The notes below the pieces were generated by a model. The model made no database searches, had not been told where the DNA came from, and was given only the letters and a program-made list of their open reading frames with translations. A stretch of DNA of 64,000 nt from Bacteroidota bacterium (lineage in GTDB: Bacteria > Bacteroidota > Bacteroidia > Bacteroidales > ML635J-15). The position numbers and the translations under genes were made by a program. Position 1 is the stretch's first letter. Every line of letters begins with the position of its first letter. The DNA lies in assembly GCA_029558535.1 (NCBI GenBank), contig JAKQEK010000144.1, positions 1 to 64,000 on the forward strand, read 5' to 3'. Below are positions 1 to 9,411 of the stretch, one piece after another.

Positions 1-1
1 C

Positions 2-2953
2 ACCCAGACTTCTATTTCAGTAACAGCAACAGGAGGTGGGACATATACATGGAGTGGAGGAGCAACAACAAATACTGCTGCAAACACATTTAATACTGCC
101 GGAACATACACTGTAACGGTAACTGCGGCAAATGGTTGTACAGATACCGAATCAATTACTATTACTGAAAACACAACACCACCAACGGCAGCTATTACAA
201 ATAATAGCGGAACCACTGCTATAACTTGCACTCAGACTACTATTTCAGTAACAGCAACAGGAGGTGGGACATATACATGGAGTGGTGGAGCTACAACCAA
301 TACTGCTGCAAATACATTTAATACTGCCGGAACATACATTGTAACGGTAACTGCAGCAAATGGTTGTACCGATACCGAAACAATTACTATTACTGAAAAT
401 ACAACACCACCAACTGCAGCTATTACAAATAATAGCGGAACTACTGCTTTAACTTGCACTCAGACTTCTATTTCAGTAACAGCAACAGGAGGTGGGACAT
501 ATACATGGAGTGGTGGAGCTACGACCAATACTGCTGCAAATACATTTAATACTGCCGGAACCTACACTGTAACGGTAACTGCAGCAAATGGTTGTGCAGC
601 CACCGAAACAATAACGATTACACAAGATGTTGACCTTCCTGTAGTAACAATAACAAATAATACCGGGACAAACGAATTAGACTGTAATATATCAACAATC
701 TCAGTAATAGCAGAGGGTGGTGATAGTTATCTATGGAATGGAGGTTTAACGCCGAGTTCTCAAAATAATAGTTTTATTGCAGCAGGCAGCTACATTGTAA
801 CAGTTTTCGACTCCAATGGGTGCACGAGTTCAGGAGCAATAATTATTACAGAAAATACCGACACCCCAAATATTTCAATTCTGAATAATACAGGAATTTA
901 TGAACTAGACTGTAATATTACTGAAATTTCAGTTACTGCAAATGGTGGAATAAGTTATTTGTGGAATTCTGGCACATCAATAAATACTCCTCAAAACAGC
1001 TTTACTATACCCGGAATATATACTGTAACAGTTACAGGATCAAATGGTTGTACTTCCTCTCAAGACATCTCACTAACTCAGAACACAAACCCTCCGGTAG
1101 TGCTCATTACCAACACAACTGGTACAAACGAGCTAAATTGTACAACAACTGTAATTGAGTTATTAGCTTCTGGTGCAGGGACATATGCATGGAGTGGAGG
1201 ATCCGCTCCTGCATCTGCCTTAAATTTATTTAATTTACCTGGCACTTATACTGTTACTGTAACAGGAACAAATGGATGTACTGCTATGGAAACTTATACT
1301 ATAACTCAGAATATTACTATTCCATCAGCGACAATCATTAATAACACTGGCACGTTACAACTTGATTGTAATAATGCGAGCATAAATTTGACTGCTGCTG
1401 GCGGAGTTTCGTTTATTTGGAGTTCTGGGTCAACAGTCAATAGTGCTACAAATGTTATTTCCAGTCCGGGAACTTATACTGTCACAGTTACGGCTCTAAA
1501 CGGGTGTATTGATACCGAAAATATTACAATTAGTTATGTCAGCCCACCAAATGTAATATTAACACCAACTTCTGCTATTTGTGGTGGAACGGGAGGATCT
1601 GTTATTGCTGCAATTTCTGGTGGATCAACTCCATATAATATTGTGTGGTCAAACAATCAAACTAATACAAATCTAAATAATTTATCACCAGGAGATTATA
1701 TAATTACTGTTACTGATGATGATAATTGTACAGCTACAGCTACAACAACAATTGCAGTAAGCGGAAATATCAATGCTTCAATTTCTCAAATACATGCAAT
1801 TGGTTGCAGTGGCGAGAATACTGGTTCATTACTAGCTGAGTCAACTAACGCGGTTGCTCCAACACAATATAATTGGAGTAATGGTTCAACTAATCAAGCT
1901 ATTAGTGACTTATATGCAGGAATTTATTCTGTTACTATTATGGACAGCTGGTCGTGTACGGCAGCTGCTAATACAGAGTTGGTAAGTCCTGCATCAATGC
2001 AGATAGATGCAAATATTTCAGGCATTTCATGTAATGGAGAAGCTGATGGTTCTATTCAAATTTTTGTTACAAATGGTAATTCTCCATACTTTTATTATTG
2101 GAACAATATGGGTAACACAGCATCGCTAAGCGGATTAGAGGCCGGAACATATTCAGTTACCGTAACAGATAATATGAATTGTAGCAAAATAGAATCTTAT
2201 ATTATTGACGAACCTGAAATACTTTTTCTTGAAGAAAATCATGAACCTGTAAAATGTTATGGCACAGCCACCGGAAGCATAAATTTAAGTGCGATTGGAG
2301 GTACAGCACCTTATTCATTTATTTTAAACTGGGGAATACAATATTCGAATAAAACAATGTATGAAAATTTATATGCAGGTACATATAGCGTAGTTCTAAC
2401 AGATTCGAACGGGTGTGAAATTATTGATGAAATAATTATAGACGAACCAGCTGAATTGGCAGCAAGTATCATTACAACTAATCCGAGCTGTAGAGGAGGA
2501 AGTGACGGTTCTATTGAATTTTTTACATCTGGTGGGACTGAACCATACCTTTTCTCATGGGATAGCAATGTAATTGATATAAGTTTTATATCAGGATTGG
2601 GACAAGGAATATATGATATAAGTATTATTGACGCAAATGAATGCGTTAATCAAATTCAAGCTATTAGTTTGACAGACACAGAAATTGATTGTATAAAAAT
2701 ACCAGATGCATTTACTCCAAATTCGGATGGTATAAACGATCAATGGATGATTGACGGGATAGAATTATTCCCGGATTCACATATTTCGGTGTTTAATCGT
2801 TGGGGACAACTCTTGTATCAGATGCGCGGAGATGGTGAATTCTGGGATGGTACATACAATGGAAAATTCGTACCTACAGGTTCATATGTGTACATAATCA
2901 AATTAAACAAAAATAACTTATCATACAGTGGCATTGTTTCAGTAATTTATTAA
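2..2953 (+). CDS. Repeat-rich T9SS adhesin, 3' part (5' end outside window)
   Basis: The reading frame is open from the first bases of the window to the TAA at 2951-2953, giving at least 983 residues; the start lies upstream. The protein is a chain of Ig-like beta repeats rich in Thr and Asn. Three near-identical 76-residue units come first (each with TYTWSGG, GTYTVTVT and NGC motifs), then diverged units, then several SprB-like repeats with the pattern 'GGT.PY.Y.W' followed by 'G.Y.VTVTD'. The last roughly 85 residues (DAFTPNSDGIND, FNRWGQ, WDGTYNG, PTGSYVYII) are a gliding-motility-type C-terminal domain, the T9SS type B sorting signal. It is therefore a secreted, cell-surface protein, probably an adhesin. 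An ATG at 959 could be mistaken for the start, but coding continues well upstream of it. Confidence 0.9.
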   Translation, partial: TQTSISVTATGGGTYTWSGGATTNTAANTFNTAGTYTVTVTAANGCTDTESITITENTTPPTAAITNNSGTTAITCTQTTISVTATGGGTYTWSGGATTNTAANTFNTAGTYIVTVTAANGCTDTETITITENTTPPTAAITNNSGTTALTCTQTSISVTATGGGTYTWSGGATTNTAANTFNTAGTYTVTVTAANGCAATETITITQDVDLPVVTITNNTGTNELDCNISTISVIAEGGDSYLWNGGLTPSSQNNSFIAAGSYIVTVFDSNGCTSSGAIIITENTDTPNISILNNTGIYELDCNITEISVTANGGISYLWNSGTSINTPQNSFTIPGIYTVTVTGSNGCTSSQDISLTQNTNPPVVLITNTTGTNELNCTTTVIELLASGAGTYAWSGGSAPASALNLFNLPGTYTVTVTGTNGCTAMETYTITQNITIPSATIINNTGTLQLDCNNASINLTAAGGVSFIWSSGSTVNSATNVISSPGTYTVTVTALNGCIDTENITISYVSPPNVILTPTSAICGGTGGSVIAAISGGSTPYNIVWSNNQTNTNLNNLSPGDYIITVTDDDNCTATATTTIAVSGNINASISQIHAIGCSGENTGSLLAESTNAVAPTQYNWSNGSTNQAISDLYAGIYSVTIMDSWSCTAAANTELVSPASMQIDANISGISCNGEADGSIQIFVTNGNSPYFYYWNNMGNTASLSGLEAGTYSVTVTDNMNCSKIESYIIDEPEILFLEENHEPVKCYGTATGSINLSAIGGTAPYSFILNWGIQYSNKTMYENLYAGTYSVVLTDSNGCEIIDEIIIDEPAELAASIITTNPSCRGGSDGSIEFFTSGGTEPYLFSWDSNVIDISFISGLGQGIYDISIIDANECVNQIQAISLTDTEIDCIKIPDAFTPNSDGINDQWMIDGIELFPDSHISVFNRWGQLLYQMRGDGEFWDGTYNGKFVPTGSYVYIIKLNKNNLSYSGIVSVIY
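5..688 (+). repeat. Three tandem 228-bp coding repeats
   Basis: The motif CAGACTWCTATTTCAGTAAC recurs at 5, 233 and 461, a period of exactly 228 bp (76 codons). The first three units are almost identical at the nucleotide level; from about 689 the units are diverged. This points to recent unit duplication or homogenisation inside the adhesin gene. More copies may lie upstream of the window. Confidence 0.9.
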
Positions 2954-3097
2954 AGTTTTATGTAGGATAAGTTCAGGATTTTAAATCTATTTTCAGATTA
3001 AGTATTATTGTTTAGTTAAATTCATAATTAAATATTTGTTTTTCTTATGGTAAAAATTTTGATAACTTTACCATTCGAAATTTTAATAAATATAATT

Positions 3098-3754
3098 ATG
3101 AAAAAATGTGTTTTTACTTGTGTTATAAGCTTGATAGTTGTAGCGTCTTCTTTTAGCCAAACTACAAAGGTTTTAATCGAAACATCAAAAGGCAATATCA
3201 CAGCAATTCTTTATGATGGAACTCCTTTGCATAGGGATAATTTCATTAAACTTGCTGAAGCCGGATTTTATGATGGATTGTTGTTTCACAGAGTTATAAA
3301 TTCATTTATGATACAAGGAGGTGATCCCGATTCAAAAGATGCACCTGCTGGTAAAATCTTGGGCAATGGCGGACCCGGTTATACTATTCCTGCCGAAATA
3401 AATCCACAGTATTTTCATAAAAAAGGCGTTTTAGCTGCTGCCAGAACCGGAGATCAGGGTAACCCACAGAGACGTAGTTCAGGCTCACAATTTTATATTG
3501 TACAGGGAAAAACCTACACCGATATGCAAATGGACAGTATGGAAAAACAAATGAATACGAAATTTACAAACGAACAGAGAGATACTTATGCCAATGTAGG
3601 AGGCGTTCCTCATCTTGATGCTCAATATACTGTTTTTGGCGAAGTGATTGAAGGTCTTAATGTTGTTGATATTATTGCCGGTGTCGAAACTGGTGCAAAT
3701 GACAGACCGGTTGAGGATGTTAAAATTATCAGAATTAGCGTTATTAAAGATTAA
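3098..3754 (+). CDS. Secreted cyclophilin-type peptidyl-prolyl isomerase
   Basis: This 218-residue protein has a signal peptide (residues 1-20, ending SSFSQ) followed by a cyclophilin domain. Family motifs are visible: FHRVI with the catalytic Arg, the QGGDPDS segment, GSQFYIVQG, and HLDAQYTVFGEV near the end. It should catalyse proline isomerisation during folding of exported proteins in the periplasm. I chose the ATG at 3098 over the in-frame ATG at 3047 because the shorter form begins with a normal MKK signal peptide, while the extra 17 residues are not family-like. It stands alone downstream of the adhesin. Confidence 0.9.
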   Translation: MKKCVFTCVISLIVVASSFSQTTKVLIETSKGNITAILYDGTPLHRDNFIKLAEAGFYDGLLFHRVINSFMIQGGDPDSKDAPAGKILGNGGPGYTIPAEINPQYFHKKGVLAAARTGDQGNPQRRSSGSQFYIVQGKTYTDMQMDSMEKQMNTKFTNEQRDTYANVGGVPHLDAQYTVFGEVIEGLNVVDIIAGVETGANDRPVEDVKIIRISVIKD

Positions 3755-3819
3755 GGCTGTTTCTAGCGTTTTTTTAATTTGGTTTAAAATTCTTATCGGT
3801 TAAGGTAATATGTGTATTT

Positions 3820-4119
3820 ATGGATTATAAAGAAAAAGATTTTTCAAACCAATATAGAGAGCAGGTTAAAAAGTTTAAACCTTGGGGAATTCTGATTTTC
3901 GTTGATTTTATTTTAATTATTGCAGGTTTGCCGTTTGCATATTTTGTTTTTAATTTAAACTCGACAGGAATAATAATATATTTGGTTTTTTGTGCTTTAT
4001 TATTGCTTGTTTGTGTCCCATTTTTTATAAATGTATTAAAATGTCCGAATTGCGGGAAATTTATGGGTCGTGATGTTGGTAAATATTGTTCTCAATGCGG
4101 AGTTAGGATAAGAGAGTAA
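3820..4119 (+). CDS. Small two-span membrane protein with C-terminal zinc ribbon
   Basis: A 99-residue protein with a charged N-terminus, two hydrophobic segments (about 22-45 and 50-71) and a C-terminal four-cysteine zinc-ribbon (CPNCGKFMG then YCSQCGVRI). The architecture resembles many small bacterial zinc-ribbon membrane proteins of unknown function. It ends 25 bp before the TauE-family gene and may be co-transcribed with it. No function is claimed. Confidence 0.7.
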   Translation: MDYKEKDFSNQYREQVKKFKPWGILIFVDFILIIAGLPFAYFVFNLNSTGIIIYLVFCALLLLVCVPFFINVLKCPNCGKFMGRDVGKYCSQCGVRIRE

Positions 4120-4144
4120 ATAATTTGTTCTGAATTTATTGTTG

Positions 4145-4906
4145 ATGGAATTTTCAATATTTACCATTGTTCTACTTTGTTTGGCTTTTTTTGTCGCCGG
4201 ATTTATTGACAGTATAGCCGGTGGAGGAGGCTTAATTACCCTACCATCCCTTCTTTTTGCAGGAATCCCTCCACAGTTTGCTTTAGGCACAAACAAACTT
4301 GCAAGTACTTTTGGAACAGGAACTGCCGTATTTAACTTTGTGAGAAGCAAAAAAGTAAATTGGAAGGTTATTGCTTTTGGAATTGCATTTTCATTGGGAG
4401 GCTCTTTTATTGGATCTCAGACAGTAATGATATTTAATCAGGAAATTGTCGGTAAAATCATAGTTTTTATGTTGCCTCTGGGTGTGGTTGCGGTTCTTAT
4501 CCCTCGAAAAGGAATTATAAGCGGAATCGAACTTACAAGAAAAGATCTGCTACTGAAAATACCACTCATTTGCCTCATTATAGGATTTTATGATGGCTTT
4601 TTCGGACCGGGAACAGGCTCTTTTCTAACTCTTTCATTTTTCTTTTTTACCCGCATGAAACTTATTGATGCCACTGCAAATGCGAAAGTATTTAATCTTA
4701 TGTCCAACGTGGGTGGTCTGACTGCTTTTATTTTAGGCTCAAAAGTTCTCTTTTTACTGGCAATTCCAATTGCAGTTGCTAACATGGCCGGCAACTTTCT
4801 GGGAAGCCGTCTCGCAATAAAGAGGGGCGAAGGTGTTATCAGAGTTTTCCTGATCTTTGCCTTTGTTATGCTGCTGGTAAGTCTGGTTTGGAAATATTAT
4901 TTTTAG
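4145..4906 (+). CDS. TauE/SafE-family sulfite/organosulfonate exporter-like permease
   Basis: A 253-residue inner-membrane protein with about eight hydrophobic helices. The N-terminal GFIDSIAGGGGLITLPSLL segment and the second-half GFYDGFFGPGTGSFLTL segment are the paired hallmarks of the TauE/SafE family, which moves sulfite, sulfonates or other small anions. The substrate here is unknown. The ATG at 4145 is preferred; an in-frame TTG at 4139 lies two codons upstream and would add only M-L. Confidence 0.9.
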   Translation: MEFSIFTIVLLCLAFFVAGFIDSIAGGGGLITLPSLLFAGIPPQFALGTNKLASTFGTGTAVFNFVRSKKVNWKVIAFGIAFSLGGSFIGSQTVMIFNQEIVGKIIVFMLPLGVVAVLIPRKGIISGIELTRKDLLLKIPLICLIIGFYDGFFGPGTGSFLTLSFFFFTRMKLIDATANAKVFNLMSNVGGLTAFILGSKVLFLLAIPIAVANMAGNFLGSRLAIKRGEGVIRVFLIFAFVMLLVSLVWKYYF

Positions 4907-4977
4907 AAAATGCCAATTTTTTTGAGAATTATTATTTGTCTTTGTTTTTTTTGTATTTTTACATAAACATTTTTGCT

Positions 4978-7437
4978 GTGAACAAGTATTTTTATTTAAT
5001 AGTAAATCTTCTATTTCTTTCGGTTTTATCAAATTTTTCATTTTCTCAAGTTGTTTACTACGATATACAACCCGATTTGGAGCTTTCAACTGGAAGATTC
5101 GGACCAAGCACGAACCTTTATTGCAGTTTACAAGAATTAGGTATAGACGACAGCATTTATTTCAGCATTAGCTTTGCAGCTATTCCTCATGGAGTGCTTC
5201 AATTTGGGATGTCTCCCTCAGATAGCATGTACATGGCAGGATATGGATTTGACATATATGAATTTGAAGCCACTAATATGGAACCATTAACAGGAATTGT
5301 TGATGAAATAGATTTTTCAAATACAATTGGATGGGTTTATTTATATTGCGATAATATTGGTTGTAATCACTATGAATTTGAAAATGTTGAATCAGGATTT
5401 CTTGGATTTGCTTATGTGATGAATGGAGATACTCTTTATGGTTGGATAAGACTACGCACAAAAACTCCTGATATAAATTATATGTATTCGTTATCGGTTG
5501 TTGATATGGCGATTAATCAGCAAAACGCAGGTGCGATTTTTACTGGAGAAGGGATCCCTCCGCTGGCCGAATATCTAGTAGCCCAAGATGTTTCAGATTT
5601 TAGAGATGAAAGAGATATTCAAATTAAATTCTCAAATGCAATAAACTATTTAGGTGTATCGGAATATCGAGTATTTGTTGTTCCATCGGAACTGGCTGAA
5701 TCATTTGATTTGTCAGATGCTCAGGTAGTTCCGGCAGGGAATTATTTTTCAGTAGTACAAACGGACACAAATTTTATTGGAAATGTTCCTGCAGGAACAA
5801 AAGATTATCTAGGTAACGATATCCAAGAGCTAGTTCCATACAAATTATTTGTTATGAGTGTTGCGGATGGATTAAATATGATTGAGGATTATATTTCAAT
5901 ACCTTCAAATGAGATTGTTCTTGCTACATCGGTACATTCGGTTCAAAATGCTGAAGCAAATAGAATTTATAATGGGGGAAATTCATATACTGTTAATATT
6001 GGTTTTAGTTCTCCTGAAATAACTACAGGGATTCTTCATCACAGAATTTTATTTGTTGATTCAACAAATATGGATAGTTTAAATGTTGAAGCATTTCTTC
6101 AGGTTTTACCAGAAAATTATATTGAGGTTGAACTTTATAATCCTGTTTACTCAAATTCTTTTGATTATTCAATTTTAAAAGATATTGATGGTAATTCTCT
6201 GACTTATGACAAAGTTTATAAGGTTGTTATACTTACAGTTGCCGATATGATTGATGCAAATATTTCTGTTATTGTAATACCGGAATCAGATTTAATATTT
6301 GCTACTCCATGTAATTATGTTACAAATGTAAGTGTTTATGATAACGAAAATAGTGGGAATGCTTCTGACATTAAAGTTAGTTTTAACAAAGTGGACGAAA
6401 CACAGATTTCATCATACAGAGTTTTTGTAGTTAAAAATGATTTAGCTGATAGTTTTAACCTTGAAATTGCGAATCATACTCAACATGAAAGTTATTTTGA
6501 AATTATTCCATCAGGAACAAATATTGAGATAAGCCTGCCGTTGGAATTAAAAGCCAGCGATGGGGATTTTATTATTGAAAATGAAATTTATAGAATATTT
6601 GTTCAATCTGTTGCAGATTTGGTAAATACTGACATAAACGCTTTGTCTCCACCGTCATATTTGTTGGTTTTGCATAATCCGGATTATTTTAAAGCAGGTC
6701 AATCGTATGGAGATTCTGTTAGTTATTTTGATTTTAATCCAGATTTAGTATTGACCTCACCCATGTACCCTGAAACTGAAGATTATATAGATTTGTTTAT
6801 TAACAATGATGCTGTACCTGATGCTCAAATTGTTATGAGAAAAACACCAATGTGGCATGGAGACAGATGGGATGTTTATTTAAAAACACTTGATAATACA
6901 GAAGTTTGCGTAGTTGAAAGTCAAATAAATAGTTGCATGGTAATGCATGAATTTCAAATGATAGGACCTTATAATACATGGCACAGCGGAAATATAGAAA
7001 TGGCTTATGAGTATCACAGTTGGGAAGGTGAAGGTTTGGGAGGTAGTTGGCACAACCTGGATAATGGTTATTTGGCACTGGCAAAATTTTCAGAATCTGA
7101 TACAATTTGGGCGTGGTATAATATTTCCTTATACAAGGCCTATTCTGTCACAATACATAATTATGCTAAAAGTATTTACAGCTCGGTTCTAGATTTAGTT
7201 TACGATGCAGTTAAAATATTTCCAAATCCTGCAAATTCTTACGTAACAATATGTTTGCCTAATGACTTGATTGGCTCTGAAATAGAATTATATAGTATTC
7301 AAGGAAAACTTATAAGATCTTTTTTGGCAGCTAATGACGAAAATATTTTAAGTACTTATGATTTGAATTCTGGTATTTATGTAATTAAGATCATAGGTAG
7401 TAATCAGACTGTGTCATACAAATTAGTGGTTGAATAA
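4978..7437 (+). CDS. Secreted multidomain protein with T9SS type A sorting domain
   Basis: With a GTG start at 4978 the product has 819 residues and a good signal peptide (NKYFYLIVNLLFLSVL...FSQ). An in-frame TTG at 4888 overlaps the upstream gene and would bury the signal, so I rejected it. After an N-terminal beta region there are three tandem domains of about 120 residues (roughly 200-322, 325-444 and 446-565), each beginning with a short 'V..V' strand and ending in a 'Y+.FV.SVAD' motif, probably fibronectin III-like. The last roughly 75 residues (VKIFPNPANSYVTI, YSIQGKLI, GIYVIKI) are a T9SS type A sorting domain. It is a surface or released protein of unknown binding or enzymatic role. 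Confidence 0.85.
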   Translation: MNKYFYLIVNLLFLSVLSNFSFSQVVYYDIQPDLELSTGRFGPSTNLYCSLQELGIDDSIYFSISFAAIPHGVLQFGMSPSDSMYMAGYGFDIYEFEATNMEPLTGIVDEIDFSNTIGWVYLYCDNIGCNHYEFENVESGFLGFAYVMNGDTLYGWIRLRTKTPDINYMYSLSVVDMAINQQNAGAIFTGEGIPPLAEYLVAQDVSDFRDERDIQIKFSNAINYLGVSEYRVFVVPSELAESFDLSDAQVVPAGNYFSVVQTDTNFIGNVPAGTKDYLGNDIQELVPYKLFVMSVADGLNMIEDYISIPSNEIVLATSVHSVQNAEANRIYNGGNSYTVNIGFSSPEITTGILHHRILFVDSTNMDSLNVEAFLQVLPENYIEVELYNPVYSNSFDYSILKDIDGNSLTYDKVYKVVILTVADMIDANISVIVIPESDLIFATPCNYVTNVSVYDNENSGNASDIKVSFNKVDETQISSYRVFVVKNDLADSFNLEIANHTQHESYFEIIPSGTNIEISLPLELKASDGDFIIENEIYRIFVQSVADLVNTDINALSPPSYLLVLHNPDYFKAGQSYGDSVSYFDFNPDLVLTSPMYPETEDYIDLFINNDAVPDAQIVMRKTPMWHGDRWDVYLKTLDNTEVCVVESQINSCMVMHEFQMIGPYNTWHSGNIEMAYEYHSWEGEGLGGSWHNLDNGYLALAKFSESDTIWAWYNISLYKAYSVTIHNYAKSIYSSVLDLVYDAVKIFPNPANSYVTICLPNDLIGSEIELYSIQGKLIRSFLAANDENILSTYDLNSGIYVIKIIGSNQTVSYKLVVE

Positions 7438-7494
7438 TTATAGGCATAAAAATCATTTTATTTTGTTGGTTTTTTCTAACTTGCACCCAAAAAC

Positions 7495-8490
7495 TTGCGA
7501 TTTATCACAAATATAAAATATTTCAGTTTTGTTAAAATTCTGAACTATCTCAGATTAAAAAGCTGTTACAGTAAACTTAAAAAAACAAATCGAGATAGTA
7601 AAGCTTTTGTATTGCCTTCACCATCATTCCTTTCATTTGAACCGACAAATTATTGTAATCTTAAGTGTCCTGCGTGTCCATCCGGAAGTGGAAAACTGAC
7701 AAGAGAAAAAGGTTTTGCCGATTTTGAACTTTTCAAAAAAATAGTTGACGAAAATAAAAAGTATCTGATAAATATTTTACTCCATTTTCAAGGTGAGCCA
7801 TTGATGCATGATCAAATTGGTGAAATGATAAACTATGCCCGGAAAAATAAAATTTTCACAGAACTTTCAACAAATGCAAATTTACTTCCTGATGTTTTCG
7901 ATTCTTTGAAAAATTCATTGCCTGATAAATTAATTATCTCATTTGATGGCTTAACTCAGGATATTTACTGTATTTACAGAAAAGGAGGGGATATCAATAA
8001 GGTTTTTAAGTCACTGGAGTTGCTGTCTGGGTTATCAAAGAAACAAAGACCTTTTGTTGAATTACAGTTTTTGGTTTTTAGACACAACGAGAATGAAATT
8101 TCAAATCTCAAAAAAATCAAAGCGAAATACAAAATTGACAATCTCAGCCTTAAAACTGCCCAAATTTGTGAAAGTAGTCAAATTCCAATGTTACCTAAAA
8201 ATGAAAAATATTCCCGTTACATTGTTGATGAAGAGACATTCACTCCCAAATCCAAATTGCATAACGATTGTCGCAGAATAGTTTTCGGTTCTGTTATTTG
8301 CTGGGATGGAAAACTTGTTACATGTTGTTTTGATAAAAATGCCGAATTCGTTATGGGAGATACAAATTTGCAAACTGTTAATGAAATTCGGAATTCAGAA
8401 AAGTACAAGCAATTTATTAAAACTGTATTTTCGCAACGAAAAAGTATCGAAATGTGTAGAAATTGCACTGAAGGGCTAAAAAATGAATGA
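7495..8490 (+). CDS. Radical SAM/SPASM-domain protein
   Basis: A 331-residue protein with the radical SAM cluster motif CNLKCPAC (Cys 54, 58 and 61) and a C-terminal cysteine-rich auxiliary-cluster region (CRR, ICWDGKLVTCCFD, MCRNC) typical of SPASM or twitch domains. These enzymes use SAM radical chemistry on peptides or carbohydrates; the substrate is unknown. The first possible start is the TTG at 7495. No in-frame ATG exists before the cluster motif, and a weak TAACTTGC box just upstream fits a short leader. The end overlaps folK by 8 bp, so the two are probably translationally coupled. Confidence 0.85.
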   Translation: MRFITNIKYFSFVKILNYLRLKSCYSKLKKTNRDSKAFVLPSPSFLSFEPTNYCNLKCPACPSGSGKLTREKGFADFELFKKIVDENKKYLINILLHFQGEPLMHDQIGEMINYARKNKIFTELSTNANLLPDVFDSLKNSLPDKLIISFDGLTQDIYCIYRKGGDINKVFKSLELLSGLSKKQRPFVELQFLVFRHNENEISNLKKIKAKYKIDNLSLKTAQICESSQIPMLPKNEKYSRYIVDEETFTPKSKLHNDCRRIVFGSVICWDGKLVTCCFDKNAEFVMGDTNLQTVNEIRNSEKYKQFIKTVFSQRKSIEMCRNCTEGLKNE

Positions 8491-8980
8491 AATTTATCTT
8501 GGCATAGGAGGAAATTTGGGGGACAGACTGAAAAATATCAGTACTGCGATTGGATTGATATCAAAGAAAGTTGCTGTGCCACAGAAAATTTCATCAATAT
8601 ATCTCACAGAACCCTGGGGATTTTTTCATAAGAAATATTTTGCAAATGCTGTTTTGATGTTAAGATCAAATAAGCCTGCAGAAGAAATCTTTAAAATAGT
8701 CAGTGGTATCGAAATTGAAATGAAAAGACAGAGAAACGGTACCGGATATCAAGGGCGAACAATGGACATTGACATCTTGTTTTACGGTTCGGAAATTATT
8801 AAAACCGAAGCTCTGACTGTTCCCCATCCAAAAATTCACCAAAGATTATTTGTGCTTTTACCAATGGCAGAAATTGCAGCTAATTTCGAACATCCGCTAA
8901 TGAAAAAACACATTTTAGAATTACTACATGAGTGTAATGATAAATGCAAAATCAGAATATTAAAAAACGCCGGCAAATGA
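8483..8980 (+). CDS. folK: 2-amino-4-hydroxy-6-hydroxymethyldihydropteridine diphosphokinase
   Basis: A 165-residue protein of normal HPPK length. The diagnostic segments are GIGGNLGDR near the N-terminus, RQRNGTGYQGRTMDIDILFYG in the middle (with the Mg-binding DID) and VPHPKIHQRLFVLLPMAEI towards the end. It transfers pyrophosphate from ATP to hydroxymethyl-dihydropterin in folate synthesis. It overlaps the radical SAM gene upstream by 8 bp and tadA downstream by 4 bp, which indicates one transcript. Confidence 0.95.
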   Translation: MNEIYLGIGGNLGDRLKNISTAIGLISKKVAVPQKISSIYLTEPWGFFHKKYFANAVLMLRSNKPAEEIFKIVSGIEIEMKRQRNGTGYQGRTMDIDILFYGSEIIKTEALTVPHPKIHQRLFVLLPMAEIAANFEHPLMKKHILELLHECNDKCKIRILKNAGK

Positions 8981-9411
8981 ACCACGAACAATATATGAAA
9001 ATGGCTCTTCAGGAGGCACACAAAGCCCTGGAGAAAAACGAGGTACCGATAGGGGCAGTGATAGTGTGTAATAATAGAATAATTGCCCGTGGACATAATC
9101 AGACCGAAATGCTGAAAGATGTTACTGCTCATGCCGAAATAATTGCAATTACCGCAGCATCAAACAATTTAGGCTCAAAATATCTTACAGATTGCACCAT
9201 TTATGTTACACTCGAACCCTGCGTAATGTGTGCCGGAGCTTTAGCATGGTCGCAAATTTCAAATGTAGTATTTGGGGCTTACGACGAAAAAAAAGGTTTT
9301 ACAAACACTGACCCGAAAATTTTACACCCTAAAACTACTCTCACCGGCGGAGTACTTGCTGACGAATGCAGCGAATTGTTAAAGGAGTTTTTCGCGAGAA
9401 AGCGAAAGTGA
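8977..9411 (+). CDS. tadA: tRNA-specific adenosine deaminase (TadA-like)
   Basis: A 144-residue zinc deaminase. It carries the HAEI motif (zinc ligand His and catalytic Glu) and the PCVMCAGA motif with two zinc-binding cysteines. TadA converts A34 to inosine in tRNA-Arg(ACG). The ATG at 8977 forms an ATGA overlap with the folK stop and gives the normal length; an in-frame ATG at 8944 would lie inside folK. A role as a free-nucleoside deaminase cannot be excluded from sequence alone. Its stop codon directly abuts the stop of the convergent gene at 9412. Confidence 0.9.
   Translation: MNHEQYMKMALQEAHKALEKNEVPIGAVIVCNNRIIARGHNQTEMLKDVTAHAEIIAITAASNNLGSKYLTDCTIYVTLEPCVMCAGALAWSQISNVVFGAYDEKKGFTNTDPKILHPKTTLTGGVLADECSELLKEFFARKRK

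Noticed and set aside
959-1158. Apparent gene start inside the first adhesin
   Set aside because: The coding frame continues upstream to the window edge with the same repeats, so the ATG at 959 is internal; the +2-shifted frame at 961 is a shadow.
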